64,000 bases of DNA, from NCBI RefSeq assembly GCF_003033885.1, contig NZ_CP024081.1:2787462-2851461 (forward strand). Direction: 5' to 3'. This stretch comes from Pseudomonas rhizophila. Lineage in GTDB: Bacteria; Pseudomonadota; Gammaproteobacteria; Pseudomonadales; Pseudomonadaceae. Both the position numbers and the translations under genes were made by a program. Positions 21,916-34,907 of the stretch are shown here, in pieces (position 1 is the first letter of the stretch; the number at the start of each line of letters is the position of its first letter). Below the pieces are notes generated by a model. It did no database searches, was not told the DNA's origin, and saw only the letters and a program-made list of their open reading frames with translations.

Positions 21916-24375
21916 ATGACTCAAGCGCGGACTCTCGGAACCCCCCGGTTGTTGGGCATCGTCTGGCCTTTTATCGCCGTCGTCCTGTTTCAGGCATTGT
22001 TGGGGGGTGTCAGTCTTTACGTGTTGTCTGCGGTGCGCGGCTACGTGGCGGGAGAAAGCCTTTGGTCCAAGGGTCAGAAAGACGCCATTTACTACCTCAA
22101 TCTTTATGCCGACAGTCGCGACGAAACAATCTTTCAAAAGTACCAGCGGGCCATCGCCGTACCTGAGGGTGGGCATGAGCTGCGGGTGGCCCTGGACCGT
22201 CAGCCGCCGGATCTGGAGGCTGCACGGGCGGGAATCCTCAAGGGCGGCAACCACCCGGACGACGTGTCCAGTCTGATCTGGCTCTACCTGAATTTTCGAC
22301 ACTTCAGTTACCTGGAAGAGGCTATCGATCTCTGGACGGTGGGCGACGGCTACCTGATTGAACTGGATGACGTCGCCCGCCAGATGCACAGCCGGATTAC
22401 CGCAGGTCAGGCTTCTGAGGCAGATATTCGCGGCTGGAAGGCGAAAATCTTTGCCATCAACGATTCCGTCACCCCGGCAGCCAAAGCTTTCAGCGATGCG
22501 CTGGGGGAGGGGTCGCGCTTCATCCTGCGCCTGTTGCTGGTGACCAACTTCGCCACCGCACTGGGGTTGATCGTGCTGGCGCTGTTGCGCACGCATAAAC
22601 TGCTGGCCCAGCGGCAGGTCTTCGCCAATGCCCTGCAACTGGAAAAGGAGCGGGCGCAGATCACCTTGCAGTCCATTGGCGACGGCGTGATCACCACCGA
22701 TGTGGAAGGGGCAATTGCCTACATGAATCCCGCCGCCGAAGCGATGACTCACTGGAAGGCCGAGCACGCCACGGGACTGCCTCTGGCCGCCCTGTTCAAT
22801 TTGCTCGATGACAACGCCCAGAGTGAAGGCCTGACCCTGATCGAACATATTCTCAGCGGCCGGCTCGGTGGCGGCAGCGAGCATTCCAAACTGATCCAGC
22901 GCCTGGATGGCAGCACTGTGTCCGTCACGCTCGTAGGTGCGCCGATCCGCCATGCCGGCAAGGTCAGCGGAGCGGTGCTGGTGTTGCACGACATGACCCA
23001 GGAACGCCAATACATCGCCAACCTGTCGTGGCAAGCCACCCATGATGCGCTGACCGGCCTGGCCAATCGCCGGGAATTTGAATATCGCCTTGAGCAAGCC
23101 CTGCACAATCTGACGCGCCAGGTGGGGCGCCATGCATTGATGTTCCTCGACCTGGACCAATTCAAGCTGGTCAATGACACCTGTGGCCATGCGGCGGGTG
23201 ACGAACTGTTGCGGCATATATGCGCACTGTTGCAATCGGGGCTGCGGGAAAACGACACCCTGGCCCGACTGGGGGGCGATGAGTTCGGTATCTTGCTGGA
23301 GAACTGCTCGCCGGAGGCCGCGGAAAAGATCGCCGAAGGGCTGCGCCAGACCGTACAGAACCTGCATTTTGTCTGGAAGGGCCGGCCATTCGTGACCACC
23401 GTGAGCATCGGTCTGGTGCATATCGCTCAAAGCCCGACGACGCTGGAGGCGTCCCTGCGTGCCGCCGATATGGCCTGTTACATGGCCAAGGAAAAGGGCC
23501 GCAACCGCGTCCAGGTCTATCACGCCGACGACTCGGAGCTGTCCCTGCGCTTTGGCGAGATGGCTTGGGTCCAGCGCTTGCACATGGCCCTGGAGGAGAA
23601 TCGCTTCTGTCTTTATGCCCAGGAAATCGCCGCGCTGGGTCCGGGCGACCATGGCGGCGGGCATATCGAGATCCTGTTGCGCCTGCATGATGAAGCCGGA
23701 AGGATGATTCTGCCGGACAGTTTCATTCCCGCGGCAGAACGCTATGGTTTGATGACTTCCCTGGATCGCTGGGTGGTGGAAAACGTCTTCAAGATCATCC
23801 GCCAGTGCCTGAACGATTCGCGACAGGGACCGATGGCCATGTGTGCGATTAATCTGTCAGGCACAACTATCGGAGATCAGGCATTCCTTGATTTCCTGCG
23901 TAAACAGTTCGCGGCCTACTCGATTCCACCAGAAATGATTTGTTTTGAAATAACCGAGACCAGTGCTATTTCGAATTTGGGCAGCGCCATCCGCTTTATC
24001 AATGAACTCAAGAGCTTGGGTTGTTACTTTTCGCTCGATGACTTTTGTGCCGGAATGTCTTCATTCGCTTACCTGAAACATTTACCTGTAGACTTCCTGA
24101 AGATCGACGGGAGTTTCGTAAAGGATATGCTGGACGACCCGATTAACCGTGCAATGGTCGAGGTGATCAATCACATCGGCCACGTCATGGGTAAGCGCAC
24201 GATTGCCGAGTTTGTTGAAACTACCCAGATCGAGCAGGCGTTGCTGGAGATTGGGGTGGACTACGCTCAAGGGTATGTGATTGAACGCCCGCAGTTGTTT
24301 ACCTGTGATACGTTGCAATGCAGGCCGGCCCGGCCGCAGCCGCTGTTATTCAAGGCCCCCGGCACGTTCCGCTGA
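21916..24375 (+). CDS. Membrane-bound PAS-GGDEF-EAL cyclic-di-GMP protein
   Basis: The start at 21916 (MTQARTLGTPRLLG) has an AAGGGA site; an in-frame ATG 11 codons upstream is less well served. The roughly 819-residue protein has an N-terminal transmembrane helix and a periplasmic sensor, then a second membrane helix near residue 200. A PAS domain follows at about 235-355, then GGDEF at about 375-535 with an intact LGGDEFG and an upstream REND inhibitory site, and EAL at about 555-800. The EAL part keeps the EIL and EITETS motifs, but the usual DDFGTG loop reads DDFCAG and AEGVE reads AEFVE. It probably makes and/or breaks cyclic di-GMP; the net activity cannot be told from sequence. Confidence 0.9.
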   Translation: MTQARTLGTPRLLGIVWPFIAVVLFQALLGGVSLYVLSAVRGYVAGESLWSKGQKDAIYYLNLYADSRDETIFQKYQRAIAVPEGGHELRVALDRQPPDLEAARAGILKGGNHPDDVSSLIWLYLNFRHFSYLEEAIDLWTVGDGYLIELDDVARQMHSRITAGQASEADIRGWKAKIFAINDSVTPAAKAFSDALGEGSRFILRLLLVTNFATALGLIVLALLRTHKLLAQRQVFANALQLEKERAQITLQSIGDGVITTDVEGAIAYMNPAAEAMTHWKAEHATGLPLAALFNLLDDNAQSEGLTLIEHILSGRLGGGSEHSKLIQRLDGSTVSVTLVGAPIRHAGKVSGAVLVLHDMTQERQYIANLSWQATHDALTGLANRREFEYRLEQALHNLTRQVGRHALMFLDLDQFKLVNDTCGHAAGDELLRHICALLQSGLRENDTLARLGGDEFGILLENCSPEAAEKIAEGLRQTVQNLHFVWKGRPFVTTVSIGLVHIAQSPTTLEASLRAADMACYMAKEKGRNRVQVYHADDSELSLRFGEMAWVQRLHMALEENRFCLYAQEIAALGPGDHGGGHIEILLRLHDEAGRMILPDSFIPAAERYGLMTSLDRWVVENVFKIIRQCLNDSRQGPMAMCAINLSGTTIGDQAFLDFLRKQFAAYSIPPEMICFEITETSAISNLGSAIRFINELKSLGCYFSLDDFCAGMSSFAYLKHLPVDFLKIDGSFVKDMLDDPINRAMVEVINHIGHVMGKRTIAEFVETTQIEQALLEIGVDYAQGYVIERPQLFTCDTLQCRPARPQPLLFKAPGTFR

Positions 24376-24421
24376 ACCTCTTGTTGATCCGGAAAAAATC
24401 ACAATCAAAAGGAGCCCGACA

Positions 24422-25225
24422 GTGATCGACACATTCAACCGAACAGGCCCGCTCATGGACGCCACAAGCTATCCGAAATGGGCACAACAGCTCATTACCG
24501 ATTGCAGCGAGAGCAAGCGCCGGGTTGTCGAACACGAGCTGTATCAACGCATGCGCGATAACAAGCTCAGTGCCAAGACCATGCGCCACTACCTTATTGG
24601 TGGTTGGCCGGTCGTTGAACAGTTCGCCTTATACATGGCACAGAACCTCACCAAGACACGCTTTGCCCGCCATCCCGGCGAGGACATGGCGCGTCGCTGG
24701 CTGATGCGCAACATTCGTGTCGAACTCAACCATGCCGATTACTGGGTCAACTGGAGCGCCGCCCATGGCGTGACCCTGGAAGATCTGCAAGCGCAGCAAG
24801 TGCCACCCGAACTCCATGCGCTGAGCCACTGGTGCTGGCATACGAGTTCTTCGGACTCGCTGATCGTGGCCATCGCCGCGACCAACTATGCCATCGAGGG
24901 GGCAACCGGGGAGTGGTCGGCACTGGTGTGTTCCAGCGGTATCTACGCGGCGGCTTTCGCCGAGGAAGACCGCAAGCGAGCCATGAAGTGGCTGAAGATG
25001 CACGCCCAGTACGATGATGCCCATCCCTGGGAAGCCCTGGAAATCATCTGCACCCTGGCGGGCATGAACCCGAGCAAGGCCTTGCAGATCGAACTGCGCC
25101 AGGCTGTCTGCAAGAGCTACGACTACATGTACCTCTTCCTGGAGCGCTGCATGCAACTGGAGCAATCGGAATCGGTGGGGAAAACCTCATCGCCCCGTGA
25201 GCGCCTGGCGTTGGCCGGGAGCTGA
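24422..25225 (+). CDS. TenA/PqqC-fold (heme-oxygenase-like) protein
   Basis: A GTG start at 24422 preceded by AAAGGAG gives a 267-residue all-helical protein. The frame is open upstream into the EAL gene but that part is not family-like. It has the spaced Glu/His/Asp pattern of the TenA/PqqC/heme-oxygenase-like fold: WPVVEQFALYM, RVELNHADYWVNW, TNYAIEGATGEW and KMHAQYDDAHPWEA. These residues suit either a di-iron oxidase/oxygenase or a TenA-like role. No thiamine or PQQ genes are adjacent. It begins 46 bp after the GGDEF-EAL gene and may be co-transcribed with it. The function is unresolved. Confidence 0.8.
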   Translation: MIDTFNRTGPLMDATSYPKWAQQLITDCSESKRRVVEHELYQRMRDNKLSAKTMRHYLIGGWPVVEQFALYMAQNLTKTRFARHPGEDMARRWLMRNIRVELNHADYWVNWSAAHGVTLEDLQAQQVPPELHALSHWCWHTSSSDSLIVAIAATNYAIEGATGEWSALVCSSGIYAAAFAEEDRKRAMKWLKMHAQYDDAHPWEALEIICTLAGMNPSKALQIELRQAVCKSYDYMYLFLERCMQLEQSESVGKTSSPRERLALAGS

Positions 25226-25244
25226 TACCCGATAGCCAACCCAG

Positions 25245-25332
25245 GTGGGAGCGAGCGTGCTCGCGAAGGGGTCAGGACAGTCAACGGGGAGGTTGATTGC
25301 CTGATCGCCATCGCGAGCACGCTCGCTCCCAC
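25245..25332. repeat. REPIN (GTGGGAGCGAGC family, CGTGC variant)
   Basis: Both arms carry the same variation (GCGAGCGTGCTCGC instead of GCGAGCCTGCTCGC), so the two halves appear to have changed together. The pair lies between the convergent TenA-like and diguanylate cyclase genes. Confidence 0.9.
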
Positions 25333-25372
25333 ATTTTTCGACGGTGTTCACAGAATCTGTCATTGCTGGTTT

Positions 25373-26299
25373 TCAACCCGCCATCGCCAGCCGGTTGCGG
25401 CCCTCGCGCTTGGCCACGTACAACGCGTTGTCGGCCCTGCGCAGCAGGCTTTCGACTGACTCACCCGGCAGCAACGTCGCGCAACCCAGGCTGACCGTCA
25501 GTTCGATTCTGGTGCCTGCGGCAAAATAATCCTGCGCCTGGGCGGCATGACGCAGTCGTTCTCCGACCAAGGCCGCGGCGTCCCGGCTGGTGTTCGAGAG
25601 CAGAATCAGGAATTCTTCGCCGCCGAACCTGAACACCATGTCCACATTGCGCAGCTGATTCTTGATGGCCTCGGCTACGCCCTTCAACACCTCATCGCCG
25701 ATACCGTGCCCATGACTGTCGTTGACGCGCTTGAAATGATCGATGTCCAGCATCAACAGTGACAGCGGTTGCAAATGACGCTTGGCCATATCAATTTCAC
25801 GGATCAGCGTCTGGTCCATGGCGATGCGGTTGCCGGTGCCGGTCAGTGGGTCACGCAGGGCGCTTTGGGTCGCGGCGCGGTAGAGCAGAGCATTGCGCAA
25901 CGGAAACAGCAGCGTCGACAACACAGACTCAAGGTCGGCTTGTTCGGTCTCGGTGAAGCGTTGATTGCGGCGAAACACCAGCTCGCCCAAGTACTCGCTT
26001 TCATGGCTGAGGTTGTAGGTGAGGGTGTGATGCCCGCGTTGCCCCAGCTCCAGGCGCAGATCGCTGGGGCTGTGGCGGTAGATCAGCGCGTCCAGCGGCA
26101 CCAGCCGCTGAACCTCACGAAAAAACAGCCCCAGGATCCGTTGCGGCTCCAGGCTGGTCTGCAATTGCTGGCTCAGCTGCTGACGCAACTGCGAAAGATT
26201 GACAGAGCGTGCCACCAGCGGTGACGGCTGGCCAAAGCCCAGGCGCTGCAGTTTGGCGCTGTCGAAATCAATCGCGTTGATCTGGGTTGGCGTTTTCAT
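25373..26299 (-). CDS. Diguanylate cyclase (GGDEF)
   Basis: From the ATG at 26299 (MKTPTQINAIDFDSAKL) the protein is 308 residues; the frame is open 31 codons further up. It has an N-terminal cytoplasmic sensor-like region with predicted coiled-coil (LSQLRQQLSQQLQTSLEP) and a C-terminal GGDEF domain with the active motif RFGGEEF. The product-binding inhibitory site RNVD sits five residues before it. No EAL domain or membrane segments are present. It should synthesise cyclic di-GMP and be feedback-inhibited. Confidence 0.9.
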   Translation of the reverse strand: MKTPTQINAIDFDSAKLQRLGFGQPSPLVARSVNLSQLRQQLSQQLQTSLEPQRILGLFFREVQRLVPLDALIYRHSPSDLRLELGQRGHHTLTYNLSHESEYLGELVFRRNQRFTETEQADLESVLSTLLFPLRNALLYRAATQSALRDPLTGTGNRIAMDQTLIREIDMAKRHLQPLSLLMLDIDHFKRVNDSHGHGIGDEVLKGVAEAIKNQLRNVDMVFRFGGEEFLILLSNTSRDAAALVGERLRHAAQAQDYFAAGTRIELTVSLGCATLLPGESVESLLRRADNALYVAKREGRNRLAMAG

Positions 26300-26661
26300 A
26301 TGGCGTGAGCCCCTAAGCAAATCTGTCCTGACAGGTTGGGTGAGGCGGCTTTGGGCGGCGCGTCGTACTGGTCCTTCAGTCCCGTAGGACATCTGATTTG
26401 AGTTTAGTCCGCTTTACCTGGCAGGCATAAGTCTCATCTCAACATCCATTACCCGCCGAACATGGCGTGTTTGAGGATCTTTAGAGCGAAAGTCGTGCCA
26501 TTCGGTTCAGTAGAATAAAAACCGATTGTAAATCAATGTATTGACTACAAACGGCGAGCGCGTCGTCGGCATGGGGCGACATGGACTTGGCGGTTCGCCT
26601 GGCTACGTATCGGGCGCAGGGACGTCGCGACGGTAAACCGACGCGACGCGAAGGTGAACAA
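26300..26661. other. Intergenic region upstream of the diguanylate cyclase gene
   Basis: About 360 bp between two minus-strand genes. It contains a short AT-rich patch around 26510-26550 (AAAACCGATTGTAAATCAAT) that could hold the promoter of the cyclase gene. No proper -35/-10 pair, RNA gene or repeat was recognised. Confidence 0.35.
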
Positions 26662-27402
26662 TTATTGGGCGTTGAACGCCTGACCGTTGACGCCTGTGCT
26701 ATCCGGCCCCATGAGGTACAGGTAGACCGGCATGATTTCTTCAGGCGTAGGGTTGTTGAGCGGGTTTTCCCCCGGATAGGCCTGGGCGCGCATGCTGGTG
26801 CGGGTGGCGCCGGGGTTGATGCTGTTGGCGCGCATGGGTGCGACGGTCTCGACTTCGTCGGCCAGGGTTTGCATCAGCCCCTCGGTGGCAAACTTGGAGA
26901 CACCATAAGCCCCCCAGTAAGCCCGTCCCTTACGCCCGACGCTGCTGGAGGTGAACACCACGGACGCGTCCTTGGACAGCTTGAGCAGCGGCAGCAAGGT
27001 GCTGGTGAGCATGAACATGGCGTTGACGTTCACCTGCATCACCCGCATGAAGTTCTCGCCGGACAACTGCTCCAGCGGCGTACGCGGGCCGATGATCGAG
27101 GCGTTGTGCAGCAGGCCGTCCAGATGGCCGAATTCGGTTTCAATCATCGCCGCCAGTTCATCGTACTGATGGGGCAGGGCGGTTTCGAGGTTGAACGGGA
27201 TTACCACCGGCTGTGGATGCCCGGCCGCTTCGATTTCATCGTAGACCTGGGTCAGGTTGGCTTCGGTCTTGCCCAGCAGCAATACAGTAGCGCCGTGGGC
27301 GGCATAGGCCTTGGCGGCTGCGGCGCCGATGCCGCGACCAGCGCCGGTGACCAGGATGACCCGGCCATTGAGCAGGTCGGGGCGGGCGGAATACTCAAAC
27401 AT
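26662..27402 (-). CDS. yciK: YciK family SDR oxidoreductase
   Basis: The 246-residue protein is a classical short-chain dehydrogenase/reductase: the NAD(P)-binding TGAGRGIGAAAA near residue 20, an N-A-S segment (LLHNASIIGPRTPLE), and the catalytic Ser/Tyr/Lys in FTSSSVGRKGRAYWGAYGVSKFA. The YxxxK reads YGVSK. The YciK assignment follows the sequence and the mupP-yciK gene order usual in Pseudomonas. The physiological substrate is unknown. Confidence 0.9.
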   Translation of the reverse strand: MFEYSARPDLLNGRVILVTGAGRGIGAAAAKAYAAHGATVLLLGKTEANLTQVYDEIEAAGHPQPVVIPFNLETALPHQYDELAAMIETEFGHLDGLLHNASIIGPRTPLEQLSGENFMRVMQVNVNAMFMLTSTLLPLLKLSKDASVVFTSSSVGRKGRAYWGAYGVSKFATEGLMQTLADEVETVAPMRANSINPGATRTSMRAQAYPGENPLNNPTPEEIMPVYLYLMGPDSTGVNGQAFNAQ

Positions 27403-27465
27403 AAAAAAACCTCACGAAACAGAACAAATGCGTGGTGATGCGCACGTGTGGCGAAGGGATTGATC

Positions 27466-27583
27466 TGTGGCGAGGGGATTTATCCCCGCTGGGCTGCGAA
27501 GCAGCCCCAAGTTTTTGCAGGTTGGCCTGATGCTGTAGGAGAGGCGCTTCGCGCCTCAGCGGGGATAAATCCCCTCGCCACAA
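27466..27583. repeat. Inverted repeat pair (GTGGCGAGGGGATTTATCCCC family)
   Basis: Second copy of this family. The forward arm is at 27466-27490 and the inverted arm ends at 27583. A short degenerate third piece (GTGTGGCGAAGGGATTGATC) just upstream, at 27447-27466, suggests an older partial copy. It lies between yciK and mupP. Confidence 0.85.
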
Positions 27584-27612
27584 AAGCATCGACAACAGTG
27601 AGTACGGTCAGC

Positions 27613-28284
27613 TCAGCAACTGCACAACGCGTTATCCAGCACTTCACGCAGCGCCGAGGGGTGATCGATCACCACATCTGCGCCCCAATGGTTCGGGTTG
27701 TCGTCCGGGTGAATGTAGCCGTAGGTCACCGCGCAGGTCCTGGTGCCGGCGCTGCGGCCAGACTCGATGTCCCGCAGGTCGTCGCCCACGAACAATACGC
27801 TGGCCGGATCCAGGTCGAGCATCTTGCACGCCAGAGTCAGCGGTTCGGGGTCCGGCTTGCTGTTCTTTACATGGTCGGGGCAGATCAGCACTTTCGAGCG
27901 TTCGGCCAGGCCTAGCTGCTGCATGATCGGCTCGGCAAAGCGCACCGGTTTGTTGGTGACCACCCCCCAGATCAGGTTGGCGGCCTCAATGTCGGCCAGC
28001 ACCTGGGCCATGCCGTCAAACAGGTGGCTGTGCACCGCGCAGCCCTTGAGGTAGCGGTCGAGGAATTCCTGGCGCAGTTCCTCGAAACCCGGCGACTCCG
28101 GGTCCATGGAGAAGGTCACCGCGACCATCGCCCGGGCGCCGCCGGAAATTTCGTCGCGAATATGCTGCGTGTTCATCGGTGGCAGGCCACGGTCGGCACG
28201 CATGGCCTGGCAGATGGCGATGAAGTCCGGCGCGGTGTCGAGCAGCGTGCCGTCCATGTCGAAGAGAACCGCTTTGAGACGCAT
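27613..28284 (-). CDS. mupP: N-acetylmuramic acid 6-phosphate phosphatase MupP
   Basis: The 223-residue HAD-superfamily phosphatase has motif [14 protein letters not shown] at residues 8-20, a motif II threonine in VVTNKP, and motif III/IV ending in [16 protein letters not shown]. It was formerly annotated as phosphoglycolate phosphatase (Gph). In Pseudomonas, the gene between ubiG and yciK encodes MupP, which dephosphorylates MurNAc-6-P in the peptidoglycan recycling shunt around MurA and so affects fosfomycin tolerance. The assignment rests on that synteny. It begins 4 bp after the ubiG stop codon. Confidence 0.88.
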   Translation of the reverse strand: MRLKAVLFDMDGTLLDTAPDFIAICQAMRADRGLPPMNTQHIRDEISGGARAMVAVTFSMDPESPGFEELRQEFLDRYLKGCAVHSHLFDGMAQVLADIEAANLIWGVVTNKPVRFAEPIMQQLGLAERSKVLICPDHVKNSKPDPEPLTLACKMLDLDPASVLFVGDDLRDIESGRSAGTRTCAVTYGYIHPDDNPNHWGADVVIDHPSALREVLDNALCSC

Positions 28285-28288
28285 CGAC

Positions 28289-28987
28289 TTACTCCTCGCG
28301 CAAGGTCTGGATCATGTAGTTGACATCAACGTCGGCGGCCAGCTTGTAGTGCTTGGTCAGCGGGTTGTACGTCAGGCCGATGATGTCCTTGACGGTCAGC
28401 CCGGCCATGCGGCTCCAGGCCCCCAGCTCCGAAGGCCGGATGAATTTCTTGAAGTCGTGAGTGCCACGTGGCAACAGCTTCATGATGTATTCGGCGCCGA
28501 TGATGGCGAACAGGTAGGCCTTCGGATTGCGGTTGATGGTGGAGAAGAACACCTGACCACCGGGCTTGACCATGCGAAAGCACGCGCGGATGACTGATGA
28601 TGGATCCGGTACGTGTTCAAGCATTTCCAGGCAAGTGACCACATCGAACTGCTCGGGCATTTCCTCGGCCAGGGCTTCGGCGGTGGTCTGCCGGTATTCC
28701 ACGCTGACGCCGGATTCCAGTTGATGCAGTTGCGCAACCGCCAGCGGTGCTTCGCCCATGTCGATGCCCATCACCGTCGCTCCGCGCTGGGCCATGGCTT
28801 CGCTGAGGATGCCGCCGCCGCAGCCGACATCGAGCACCTTCTTGCCAGCCAGGCTGACTCGCTCGTCAATCCAGTTGACCCGCAGCGGGTTGATATCGTG
28901 CAGCGGTTTGAATTCGCTTTCACGGTCCCACCAGCGATGGGCCAGGGCTTCGAATTTGGCGATTTCAGCGTGGTCGACGTTGCTCAT
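28289..28987 (-). CDS. ubiG: Ubiquinone biosynthesis O-methyltransferase UbiG
   Basis: The 232-residue SAM-dependent methyltransferase shows motif [17 protein letters not shown], motif [15 protein letters not shown] and the family N-terminus [19 protein letters not shown]. UbiG carries out both O-methylations in ubiquinone synthesis at the inner membrane face. The gene is first in a ubiG-mupP-yciK minus-strand unit. Confidence 0.95.
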   Translation of the reverse strand: MSNVDHAEIAKFEALAHRWWDRESEFKPLHDINPLRVNWIDERVSLAGKKVLDVGCGGGILSEAMAQRGATVMGIDMGEAPLAVAQLHQLESGVSVEYRQTTAEALAEEMPEQFDVVTCLEMLEHVPDPSSVIRACFRMVKPGGQVFFSTINRNPKAYLFAIIGAEYIMKLLPRGTHDFKKFIRPSELGAWSRMAGLTVKDIIGLTYNPLTKHYKLAADVDVNYMIQTLREE

Positions 28988-29048
28988 GTGCAGATCCTCG
29001 AAAAACTTGAAAAATCGTAGGGCCCGAGCCGTGGCTCAAGGGGCCTGG

Positions 29049-30380
29049 TTATTCGTTGTGGCCGCTGATGCGACGACCCCATGCCTGTGCCGTGGCACTG
29101 AGCTGCGATTCGTCCAGGCGGGTCAGGCGGCCGTCCTCAAGCAAGGGCTTGCCGGCCACCCACAGATGTTTCACGCAGTCGCGACCGGTGGCGTAGATCA
29201 GTTGCGACACCGGGTCATAGACCGGCTGCTGGGCCAGTCCCGACAAGTCAAAGGCCACCAGGTCGGCGGCCTTGCCGACTTCCAGCGAGCCGACCGTCGC
29301 TTCGATGCCCAGCGCCCGGGCGCCATTGAGCGTGGCCATGCGCAACGCCCGGTGGGCGTCCAGGGCCGTGGCCGAACCGGCGACGGCCTTGGCCAGCAAT
29401 GCGGCGGTACGCGTCTCGCCCAACAGGTCCAGATCGTTGTTGCTCGCCGCCCCGTCAGTGCCGACCGCGACATTGACCCCGGCCTGCCACAAGCGCTCCA
29501 CCGGGCAGAACCCGCTGGCCAGCTTCATGTTCGATTCCGGGCAGTGGATCACGCTACAGTTGCTTTCTACCAGCAACGCCTGGTCTTCATCGCTGACCTG
29601 AGTCATGTGCACCGCCTGAAAGCGTGGCCCCAGCAGGCCCAGTCGCCCAAGCCGGGCCATGGGTCGCTCACCGGTGTTATCCACAGCCTGCTGTACTTCG
29701 AAGGCGGTTTCGTGAACATGCATATGAATGGCCGCGTCCAGTTCTTCGGCGATTACCCGGATTTTTTCCAGGTTCTCGTCGCCGACGGTGTAGGGCGCAT
29801 GGGGGCCGAATGCCACTTTGATCCGTGGATGATGCTTGAGGTCGCCAAACAATTCGATGCCCTGACGAATGGCATCGTCGGCGCTGGCGGCACCGGGGAT
29901 CGGAAAATCGAGGATCGGAATGGCGATTTGTGCGCGGATACCGCTGTTATGCACACGCTCGCTGGCAACCTTGGGGTAGAAATACATGTCCGAGAAACAC
30001 GTGATGCCGCCCTTGAGCTGCTCGGCGATCGCCAGGTCAGTGCCGTCGCGAACAAAATCTTCGTCGACCCATTTGCCCTCGGCCGGCCAGATGTGTTGTT
30101 CAAGCCAGGTCATCAAGGGCAGGTCGTCGGCCAGCCCGCGGAACAGGGTCATCGCCGCATGGCCGTGGGCGTTGATCAATCCGGGGCTCAGGAGCATGCC
30201 CGGCAGTTCGCGGACCTGGGCTGCGTCACACTTGAGGGCTTCTGCCCGTGGACCGATGAGCACGATGCAGCCGTCGCGGATGCCCAGGCCATGATCCTTG
30301 AGCACGACACCGGCGGGTTCGACAGGCACCAACCAGGTCGGCAGCAGTAATAAGTCGAGCGCAACGGCAGGCTTGGGCAT
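29049..30380 (-). CDS. mtaD: TRZ/ATZ family amidohydrolase (5'-methylthioadenosine deaminase)
   Basis: The 443-residue protein has the metal-binding HxH ([14 protein letters not shown], about residue 70), a second histidine in [11 protein letters not shown] and the aspartate in [16 protein letters not shown]. This is the pattern of MTA/S-adenosylhomocysteine deaminases. In Pseudomonas the homologous gene beside mtnA deaminates 5'-methylthioadenosine to 5'-methylthioinosine. It is divergent from mtnA across about 100 bp, which supports a shared role in methionine salvage. Confidence 0.88.
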   Translation of the reverse strand: MPKPAVALDLLLLPTWLVPVEPAGVVLKDHGLGIRDGCIVLIGPRAEALKCDAAQVRELPGMLLSPGLINAHGHAAMTLFRGLADDLPLMTWLEQHIWPAEGKWVDEDFVRDGTDLAIAEQLKGGITCFSDMYFYPKVASERVHNSGIRAQIAIPILDFPIPGAASADDAIRQGIELFGDLKHHPRIKVAFGPHAPYTVGDENLEKIRVIAEELDAAIHMHVHETAFEVQQAVDNTGERPMARLGRLGLLGPRFQAVHMTQVSDEDQALLVESNCSVIHCPESNMKLASGFCPVERLWQAGVNVAVGTDGAASNNDLDLLGETRTAALLAKAVAGSATALDAHRALRMATLNGARALGIEATVGSLEVGKAADLVAFDLSGLAQQPVYDPVSQLIYATGRDCVKHLWVAGKPLLEDGRLTRLDESQLSATAQAWGRRISGHNE

Positions 30381-30486
30381 CGTGGAACGGTTCCATGGCG
30401 TATAAAGGATGGCGAAGTATACCCGAGCGTCTTCGCGGAGGGATCGCTATAATCGGCGGCTTTTGTTCATGAGTGCGGGGTGTGGG

Positions 30487-31563
30487 ATGCGCGATCGACT
30501 GTTGGCTGCGGAGAAGGTGAAGGCCATCGATTGGCGTGATGGCGCCCTCTATCTGTTGGATCAGCGTATTTTGCCGTTCGAGGAAACCTGGATCGCCTAT
30601 ACCTCGGCGGCCGGCGTGGCCGAGGCCATTCGCTCGATGGTGGTGCGGGGCGCGCCGGCCATCGGCATCAGTGCGGCCTATGGCGTAGTGCTGGCAGCGC
30701 GGGCGCGGGTGGCCGAGGGCGGGGACTGGCAGGCGGCGCTGGAGGCTGATTTTGCCCTGCTGGCCGACTCCCGGCCGACGGCAGTGAACCTGTTTTGGGC
30801 GCTTGACCGGATGCGCGACCGGCTGGGGCGCTTGAAAGAGCACGCCGAACCGCTGGCGGCCCTTGAGGCCGAAGCCATCGCAATCCATGAAAGCGACCGC
30901 GAAGCCAACCTGACCATGGCTCAGTTGGGTGTCGACCTGATCCGCAAGCATCAGGGCAACGCCCAGGCCATCCTGACCCATTGCAATACCGGCGCCCTGG
31001 CCACCGGCGGCTTTGGCACGGCCCTTGGCGTGATCCGGGGGGCATTCCTCGAGGGCATGGTCGAGCGCGTCTACGCCGACGAAACCCGTCCGTGGCTGCA
31101 AGGCTCGCGCCTCACCGCGTGGGAGTTGGCCAATGAAGGCATTCCGGTGACCCTCAATGCCGATTCCGCCGCCGCCCACATCATGAAGACCAAGGGCGTG
31201 ACCTGGGTCATCGTCGGCGCCGACCGCATCACGGCCAATGGCGACGTGGCGAACAAGATCGGCACCTATCAACTGGCGGTCTGCGCCATGCACCATGGCG
31301 TGCGCTTCATGGTGGTGGCGCCGAGTTCGACCATCGACATGAACCTGGCCAGCGGCGAAGACATTCCGATTGAAGAGCGCGACGGGCGCGAACTGCTGGA
31401 GGTTGGCGGCAAGCGGGTCGGGGCGGAGGTGGATGCCTTCAACCCGGTGTTCGACGTCACCCCGGCGGACCTGATCGACGCCATTGTCACCGAGAAAGGC
31501 ATCGTCGAGCGCCCGGATACGGCGAAGATGGCGCAGTTGATGTGTCGCAAGCGGTTGCACTGA
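30487..31563 (+). CDS. mtnA: S-methyl-5-thioribose-1-phosphate isomerase
   Basis: The ATG at 30487 ([16 protein letters not shown]) gives a 358-residue protein of normal family length; the frame extends 26 codons upstream without family character. It contains [13 protein letters not shown], the catalytic cysteine in [18 protein letters not shown] (about 166) and the catalytic aspartate in [18 protein letters not shown]. It isomerises MTR-1-P to MTRu-1-P in methionine salvage. It faces mtaD head to head. Confidence 0.93.
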   Translation: MRDRLLAAEKVKAIDWRDGALYLLDQRILPFEETWIAYTSAAGVAEAIRSMVVRGAPAIGISAAYGVVLAARARVAEGGDWQAALEADFALLADSRPTAVNLFWALDRMRDRLGRLKEHAEPLAALEAEAIAIHESDREANLTMAQLGVDLIRKHQGNAQAILTHCNTGALATGGFGTALGVIRGAFLEGMVERVYADETRPWLQGSRLTAWELANEGIPVTLNADSAAAHIMKTKGVTWVIVGADRITANGDVANKIGTYQLAVCAMHHGVRFMVVAPSSTIDMNLASGEDIPIEERDGRELLEVGGKRVGAEVDAFNPVFDVTPADLIDAIVTEKGIVERPDTAKMAQLMCRKRLH

Positions 31564-31589
31564 AGGCTTTGAGTGGCGGGTCTGCCGCT

Positions 31590-31682
31590 ATCGCGAGCGG
31601 GCTCGCTCCCACATTGGATCGGTGTTGTGGCCGGAATCTTCGGCATACACAGATCCCCCGTGGGAGCGAGCCCGCTCGCGAT
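31590..31682. repeat. REPIN (GTGGGAGCGAGC family, GGGCTC variant)
   Basis: Inverted arms at 31590-31612 and 31660-31682 with the shared variant core GCGAGCGGGCTCGC. The order of arms (inverse first) is opposite to most other pairs in the window. It lies in the 447-bp gap between mtnA and gyrA. Confidence 0.88.
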
Positions 31683-32010
31683 GAGGCCCTGAAAGTCAGC
31701 AAATGAGCCTGAATTGAACCTCAAATCTGCTTTCGGCAAGCCTCTAAGCCCCTCTCGTCCCATATCAGCCTGTCACCGGTCAACTAACTATGCTCCATGC
31801 GCATCAGGGGGATAGGTGCGTGGCGGCTCTTGTGATAACATCCGGCGGTTTCCAGGGCTGCCTCACGAGGTGGCCTTTACTGCGCAGATCCATGGCATAA
31901 CTCGTTGATTTGTCGTAAGTCGCTGCATGGCACTTGTTCTGCAGCGGCGAGCTTCGTTCGTCCCATCTGGATGTGACGAGGTTTCACCAGAAAAAGGAAT
32001 CAGGCTTCTC
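31683..32010. other. gyrA upstream region
   Basis: The 328 bp between the REPIN and gyrA carry no gene. A purine-rich AAAAAGGA lies 12 bases before the gyrA ATG. A -10-like TATGCT occurs at 31789-31794, but no good -35 partner was seen, so the promoter is not assigned. Confidence 0.35.
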
Positions 32011-34674
<2,664 letters not shown>

Positions 34675-34684
34675 GCGGACATGC

Positions 34685-34718
34685 AGGGGGCGGATGAAGA
34701 TTCGCCCCCTTGTTGTTT
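34685..34718 (+). terminator. Rho-independent terminator after gyrA
   Basis: A GC-rich 7-bp stem (GGGGGCG at 34686-34692, CGCCCCC at 34703-34709) with a 10-base loop is followed by a T-rich stretch (TTGTTGTTTG). Confidence 0.7.
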
Positions 34719-34760
34719 GTCCCGTTTGAAAATTTGCGACACTGCACATGACGCGCAACT

Positions 34761-34848
34761 GTGGGAGCGAGCCTGCTCGCGATGACGGACTGACATTCAA
34801 CATGGATGCTGACTGTTACATCGCTATCGCGAGCAGGCTCGCTCCCAC
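34761..34848. repeat. REPIN (GTGGGAGCGAGC family)
   Basis: Canonical forward palindrome at 34761-34783 and inverse ending at 34848, between gyrA and serC. Confidence 0.9.
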
Positions 34849-34907
34849 ATTTGGGTCATGTGTTGATTGAAGATTGATGTGACCACCAGATCAGAGCGAG
34901 ATTGGAT

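Noticed and set aside
21856..23688. 610-codon minus-strand open frame under the GGDEF-EAL gene
   Set aside because: Shadow frame; the plus-strand gene has clear domains and catalytic motifs.
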